A stretch of 32,396 nt of DNA, from the IMG/VR virus record IMGVR_UViG_3300031951_000755, positions 1 to 32,396 of that record; one strand, 5' to 3'. Of the stretch, positions 29,645 through 32,396 are shown in pieces; position 1 is the first letter of the stretch; each line of letters opens with the position of its first letter. This stretch comes from a virus. The notes under the pieces were generated by a model that saw nothing but the letters and a program-made list of their open reading frames with translations, was not told where the DNA came from and did no database searches. The position numbers and the translations under genes are program-made.

Positions 29645-29741
29645 ATCCCAAAACTCTCTTGTTTAAAGTTACCTTCTTAAGGTTCCATCCAAAGATTAAA
29701 CCTAAAGTAAATATTTTAATGGCTTCAATTTCACTGATCAT
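29604..29741 (-). CDS. very small membrane protein (45 aa)
   Basis: ATG at 29741-29739 overlaps the end of the metallopeptidase gene, with AAAGG five bases upstream. The product begins MISEIEAIKIFTLGLIFGWN, giving one possible membrane helix, followed by a basic tail. Its 3' end overlaps the start of the H1-tail gene. The good ribosome binding site and tight packing support it, but it is short. Confidence 0.42.
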   Translation of the reverse strand: MISEIEAIKIFTLGLIFGWNLKKVTLNKRVLGYEIVRINFRKGKK

Positions 29742-30165
29742 AAATGCCTTTTAGATATTTGGCAAAGATATTTGATGCCTTATAAGGCACAGTCTGCAGA
29801 TTGTACTTATCTGGTGAGTTCCCTTTATGTGAAAACCCGCATAGGTGAGTAGCTTCATGGTAAATGTTTTCCACTCTATCCCATAATGGCAAATTAAGTT
29901 TCCTTGAGTTTACATAGATTGTGGACCCCTCAGCATAACCAATCACATTTGACCATGGATTGATTGTCTTATAGAGTTCCACTTCAATCTCAAGTCCAAA
30001 CATTAAAGACTTCAGTCTCTGGGACACTGTGAAGCTATCACTTAAGGTGTGATTAAACTTTTCTTGCGTTATTAATTCTAAAAAAGCTTTGTCCTGATAG
30101 TGCATCATCACAAGTCTGCAAGCTTCTCTGGTGACTGGATGGTTAAAATGCATACTTATTTTCAT
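29731..30165 (-). CDS. zinc metallopeptidase with metzincin-like HExxHxxGxxH site
   Basis: A 144-residue protein with YHEATHLCGFSHKGN (102-116). Here His103, Glu104, His107 and His113 fit HExxHxxGxxH, the three-histidine zinc site with the Gly turn that marks metzincins. The strand STIYVNSRKLNLPLWDRVEN leads into the active-site helix. The protein is much shorter than secreted metzincins and has no signal peptide; a Met-turn cannot be assigned with confidence, since no Met follows the motif. It could act on a host or virion protein. It is joined by TAATG to the gene before it. Confidence 0.7.
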   Translation of the reverse strand: MKISMHFNHPVTREACRLVMMHYQDKAFLELITQEKFNHTLSDSFTVSQRLKSLMFGLEIEVELYKTINPWSNVIGYAEGSTIYVNSRKLNLPLWDRVENIYHEATHLCGFSHKGNSPDKYNLQTVPYKASNIFAKYLKGIYDQ

Positions 30166-30434
30166 TAAAGTCCCTCATGAATTGTTTTAGATTGCTCATC
30201 CCCACGATAAGCTTTTTCTTCCCCTTCAATTCCACCAGGTAAACACTTTGACCTTTCAATCTTGATCTCCTGATGACCATCGGGAAAGTGATCATTTCTG
30301 ATTTCCTCACAGCATTTGAACACTTTTTCATTGGATGATGTTATCCCTATAGAAGTGAGGAGATCAAGCTTTGACTCAAGATCTTTCTCATAGTTTAGGA
30401 GTGATAATAGTAGAAATTTAATGTGATCTTTCAT
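30165..30434 (-). CDS. hypothetical protein
   Basis: The start at ATG 30434 is preferred over 30458 because it overlaps the stop of the small membrane gene as ATGA. The 89-residue product has a hydrophobic helix near the start (KFLLLSLLNYEKDLESKLD) and a polar second half with a CC pair (FKCCEEIRND). It ends in TAATG shared with the metallopeptidase gene. A second ORF in another frame (30143-30295) overlaps its 3' half; codon positions favour this frame, which has purine-rich first and A/T-rich third positions. Confidence 0.55.
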   Translation of the reverse strand: MKDHIKFLLLSLLNYEKDLESKLDLLTSIGITSSNEKVFKCCEEIRNDHFPDGHQEIKIERSKCLPGGIEGEEKAYRGDEQSKTIHEGL

Positions 30435-30589
30435 TTTCTTCTTAATACTTCCAAGCATTGTTGTAGCTTCTCATTAGCGTGATGCCTATCATAGTCAATT
30501 GATGTGGCACCATCCTTAAAACCTACTCTCTTGCCCAAAAAATATCCCATGTTAAGCGAGATCATGATGATGAATAGTATGTTTAACAT
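30431..30589 (-). CDS. small membrane protein (52 aa)
   Basis: ATG 30589 is formed by TAATG with the stop of the preceding gene, and the stop overlaps the next start as ATGA. The product has one N-terminal membrane helix (MLNILFIIMISLNMGYFLG), then a polar tail with YDRHHANEKLQQCLEVLRRK. Coupling at both ends gives good support despite its size. Function unknown; an inner-membrane anchor with a cytoplasmic or periplasmic tail. Confidence 0.6.
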   Translation of the reverse strand: MLNILFIIMISLNMGYFLGKRVGFKDGATSIDYDRHHANEKLQQCLEVLRRK

Positions 30590-30966
30590 TAGAAAATCCA
30601 CTTAATGAGTGTGTCTTTGTCGAGATCCATAATCAATCCTGTGTTGATTTCCTTGCATGGTATAGTGTTTCCAGTGGGTGCCCCTGCTAGGGCATAATCC
30701 TCACCATCTTGAGTGACAAAGTAGGTGTTTATCTCTGCTACCTCCACCAGATCACCTAGTGTTTTAGGTTCATCATACTGTTTATAAGACTTTCCAAAGG
30801 CATTAATCATGGCAGGGATTGCAATCACTGTGGTCCTGTCTAGTTCAATCATGGATGCTAGAAACTTTTGCAGGTCTGGATCCTTAGTTTTAAAAGATCC
30901 TAGTAGAGTCTTGTAGTCTGATGGACTTTTTTGGATTTCCTCGGCCAGTTTTTTCAGTGTCTTCAT
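30589..30966 (-). CDS. hypothetical protein
   Basis: A 125-residue soluble protein with a helical first half (TLKKLAEEIQKSPSDYKTLL, SMIELDRTTVIAIPAMINAF) and a strand-rich second half (INTYFVTQDGEDYALAGAP, GLIMDLDKDTLIKWIF). AGGAGG stands at ideal distance from ATG 30966, showing that the 77-base overlap with the exonuclease gene is real. No family recognised. Confidence 0.65.
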   Translation of the reverse strand: MKTLKKLAEEIQKSPSDYKTLLGSFKTKDPDLQKFLASMIELDRTTVIAIPAMINAFGKSYKQYDEPKTLGDLVEVAEINTYFVTQDGEDYALAGAPTGNTIPCKEINTGLIMDLDKDTLIKWIF

Positions 30967-31576
30967 TGTTTCCTCCTAGTTTATAAAAGTCTTGATCTAA
31001 AAATTCATTTAGATCTATCCTTGGATATAACTTTTTAAAGATCTCATAACAGGCAAAGGCATCATCCCTATCATCATGGTGGTTAGTGAGTGTAACACCA
31101 AGGGACCTTGCCACCGATTTGAGATCTTTCTTTTCAAAATCATAATCTGATTGAAAATAAGATGCAAGTGAGTGTGTAGAAATGATCTTTTTCTCTGGGA
31201 AGATCTGCAAAAAATCCCAGTAGAGATCAGTGGGGAAGAGTGCCATTTTTAAAAAGGCATGGTCAAATGTCACCATCCTTCCAAACGCATCTCTTTTGGC
31301 ATGACATACAAAGTACCTACATTGGTGGTCTAGAAAGAATCGGATCAGGTCATGTGCTATGTCACTAAAGAGTGGCCAGTCCTCAGTCATTTCCTTAGTT
31401 ATGCCATGAACATAAGAAGCCTGATCTGCCTCATCTGTCCACTTCCAAGGTCTACACTGGATCCTCTTATTGGCAACTATAGTGAGTGACTCATTAAGTA
31501 TTAGAAAGGTACCTGTCAGAATTGCAGATGTGGATGGATTTGTCCCAGTTGTTTCAAGATCCACCACACAGAACAT
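30890..31576 (-). CDS. DnaQ-like DEDDh 3'-5' exonuclease
   Basis: A 228-residue exonuclease. Exo I is VVDLETTGTNPS with Asp6 and Glu8. Exo II contains TFDHAFLKMAL with Asp105. Exo III is HHDDRDDAFACYEIFKKL (166-183), with His167 and Asp172 spaced as in DEDDh enzymes. LKSVARSLGV just before it is the usual helix. The C-terminal 30 residues are polar and overlap the next gene. It is TAATG-coupled to the SSB gene, suggesting a role in recombination or replication. Confidence 0.88.
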   Translation of the reverse strand: MFCVVDLETTGTNPSTSAILTGTFLILNESLTIVANKRIQCRPWKWTDEADQASYVHGITKEMTEDWPLFSDIAHDLIRFFLDHQCRYFVCHAKRDAFGRMVTFDHAFLKMALFPTDLYWDFLQIFPEKKIISTHSLASYFQSDYDFEKKDLKSVARSLGVTLTNHHDDRDDAFACYEIFKKLYPRIDLNEFLDQDFYKLGGNNEDTEKTGRGNPKKSIRLQDSTRIF

Positions 31577-31884
31577 TAAGCCACCTTGCTTGAGGTAAAC
31601 TCAAAAGTGTAGCACACCACCTGAGTCTTGATCACACCATCTTTCTCATGGGTGTCTAACTCACCATCTAAAAACATAGTGGTGCCTTCAGTGACGTGCT
31701 TATGAAATGCCTCTGCCTTAGATCCGTACATGACACAGTTATGCCAGATAGCTTTATCCTCTTTATCTTTCTGCTTCTTAAATGTGCCCACATTGAATAG
31801 GACAATACAGGTCCCAGACTTAGATTCTATTCTCTTAATGTTATAAACCTTTCCCATTAATAGGACCTTGCAATAACCAATCAT
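31576..31884 (-). CDS. ssb: single-stranded DNA-binding protein-like OB-fold protein
   Basis: A 102-residue OB-fold protein. GKVYNIKRIESKSGTCIVLF, then WHNCVMYGSKAEAFHKHVTE, GTTMFLDGELDTHEKDG and TQVVCYTFEF follow the strand order of SSB proteins: an aromatic W-x-x-CVMYG strand and a GELDT strand. It lacks the long acidic C-terminal tail of bacterial SSB and ends soon after the OB fold. Position between the ERF-type annealing protein and the exonuclease fits a recombination set. Confidence 0.8.
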   Translation of the reverse strand: MIGYCKVLLMGKVYNIKRIESKSGTCIVLFNVGTFKKQKDKEDKAIWHNCVMYGSKAEAFHKHVTEGTTMFLDGELDTHEKDGVIKTQVVCYTFEFTSSKVA

Positions 31885-31887
31885 AGA

Positions 31888-32396
31888 CTACCTTTTGTTT
31901 TTAGCTTCAATAAGTTTTGATGCTTCAGATTTAGTGACATTATCAGGGAAAGAGATCCCCATTTTCCTCATCGCATTTTTTTGGGCATCAGACGCAGGTG
32001 TGTTATTTCCTGTACCCACAGATGGTGACTGGGTGTCACTCTTTACATTGGAGGAAACATGATCCCATTGTTTGATTGATGGTTCATTTTTCCAAGAATT
32101 TTCCCAGTCTCTAGACTCTTCATCATCTAAAGACTCAAGCATGAATGTTTTAAGGTAGCAGTATTTTATAGCCATTGAGTATGCCTTCCCTGTGGCTTTG
32201 TCACCAGAGTCTAAGGCATAGGCAAAACACTGTGTTTGAAACTGATCAGACCTATCATCAGAGTTTATAAAAGTAACTGATGCCCAGACCTTTACTAAAA
32301 AACTTTTTGAGGTGGTGGTCTGTCCTTGATAGGTTTTAGATTGCTCAAAAATTTCTAAATCACAAGTCTCCATCCTTGGCATAGCCACTATGCCTG
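31888..32396 (-). CDS. ERF-family single-strand annealing protein (5' end outside window)
   Basis: The frame is open to the right edge, so the N-terminus is missing; GTG 32388 is only the first possible start in the window. The visible 169 codons include the ERF core: KVWASVTFINSDDRSDQF, then YALDSGDKATGKAYSMAIKY and CYLKTFMLESLDDEES. A Ser/Thr/Asn-rich linker follows, and then a C-terminal DAQKNAMRKMGISFP...SEASKLIEAKN helix pair of the kind found at the end of ERF and SSB-interacting proteins. It would anneal single strands during recombination, with the SSB encoded next. Confidence 0.82.
   Translation of the reverse strand, partial: GIVAMPRMETCDLEIFEQSKTYQGQTTTSKSFLVKVWASVTFINSDDRSDQFQTQCFAYALDSGDKATGKAYSMAIKYCYLKTFMLESLDDEESRDWENSWKNEPSIKQWDHVSSNVKSDTQSPSVGTGNNTPASDAQKNAMRKMGISFPDNVTKSEASKLIEAKNKR

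Noticed and set aside
30435-30458. Longer start for the 89-residue gene at 30458
   Set aside because: ATG 30434 overlaps the upstream stop as ATGA, the coupling used throughout this genome.

Overview
The window is a contiguous piece of a tailed double-stranded DNA phage (or prophage) genome. It is AT-rich, almost gap-free, and built from genes joined by ATGA and TAATG overlaps. A tape-measure gene, a major tail tube protein, a lambda-type frameshifting chaperone pair and no sheath gene indicate a siphovirus. A lipoprotein with a clear lipobox, a peptidase-type endolysin and a possible nested spanin-like lipoprotein point to a Gram-negative host. The host cannot be named from the sequence alone. 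No integrase, attachment site, tRNA or CRISPR array is visible.

Left block (1-3128, rightward): the end of an RNase H-like 3'-5' exonuclease with a zinc ribbon, an ImmA/IrrE-like metallopeptidase, an XRE-type regulator, a chain of very small translationally coupled genes, and an HNH nuclease beside the terminase. A short island follows (3125-3646). Two small exported proteins are transcribed divergently there from face-to-face promoters whose -10 boxes lie 5-6 bases from the start codons. This is the most unusual locus in the window.

Morphogenesis block (3697-27423, rightward): terminase small and large subunits, portal, two neck/tail-completion-like proteins, scaffold, major capsid, then a group of fibre- or decoration-like genes (10041-15122) placed between capsid and neck. 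After these come the neck adaptor, tail terminator, tail tube protein, a strong intrinsic terminator, a tail chaperone pair joined by a -1 frameshift at GGGAAAC, tape measure, distal tail proteins, a 920-residue hub/fibre protein, a glycine-rich adhesin-like protein and a small fibre-associated protein. Domains of the fibre genes in the capsid-neck interval recur in the tail-tip interval, suggesting a duplicated cassette.

Lysis block (27427-28856, rightward): a membrane/coiled-coil protein, an M15 peptidase endolysin, a holin candidate, and a small protein overlapped out of frame by a lipoprotein.

Right block (28825-32396, leftward): ERF-family annealing protein (cut by the window edge), SSB, DEDDh exonuclease and RusA-like resolvase form a recombination/replication set. 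Between exonuclease and RusA lie small unknown genes, including a peptidase with a metzincin-like HExxHxxGxxH site, two short membrane proteins and a protein with a histone H1-like lysine tail. GATC tetramers are several-fold more frequent than base composition predicts in both arms.
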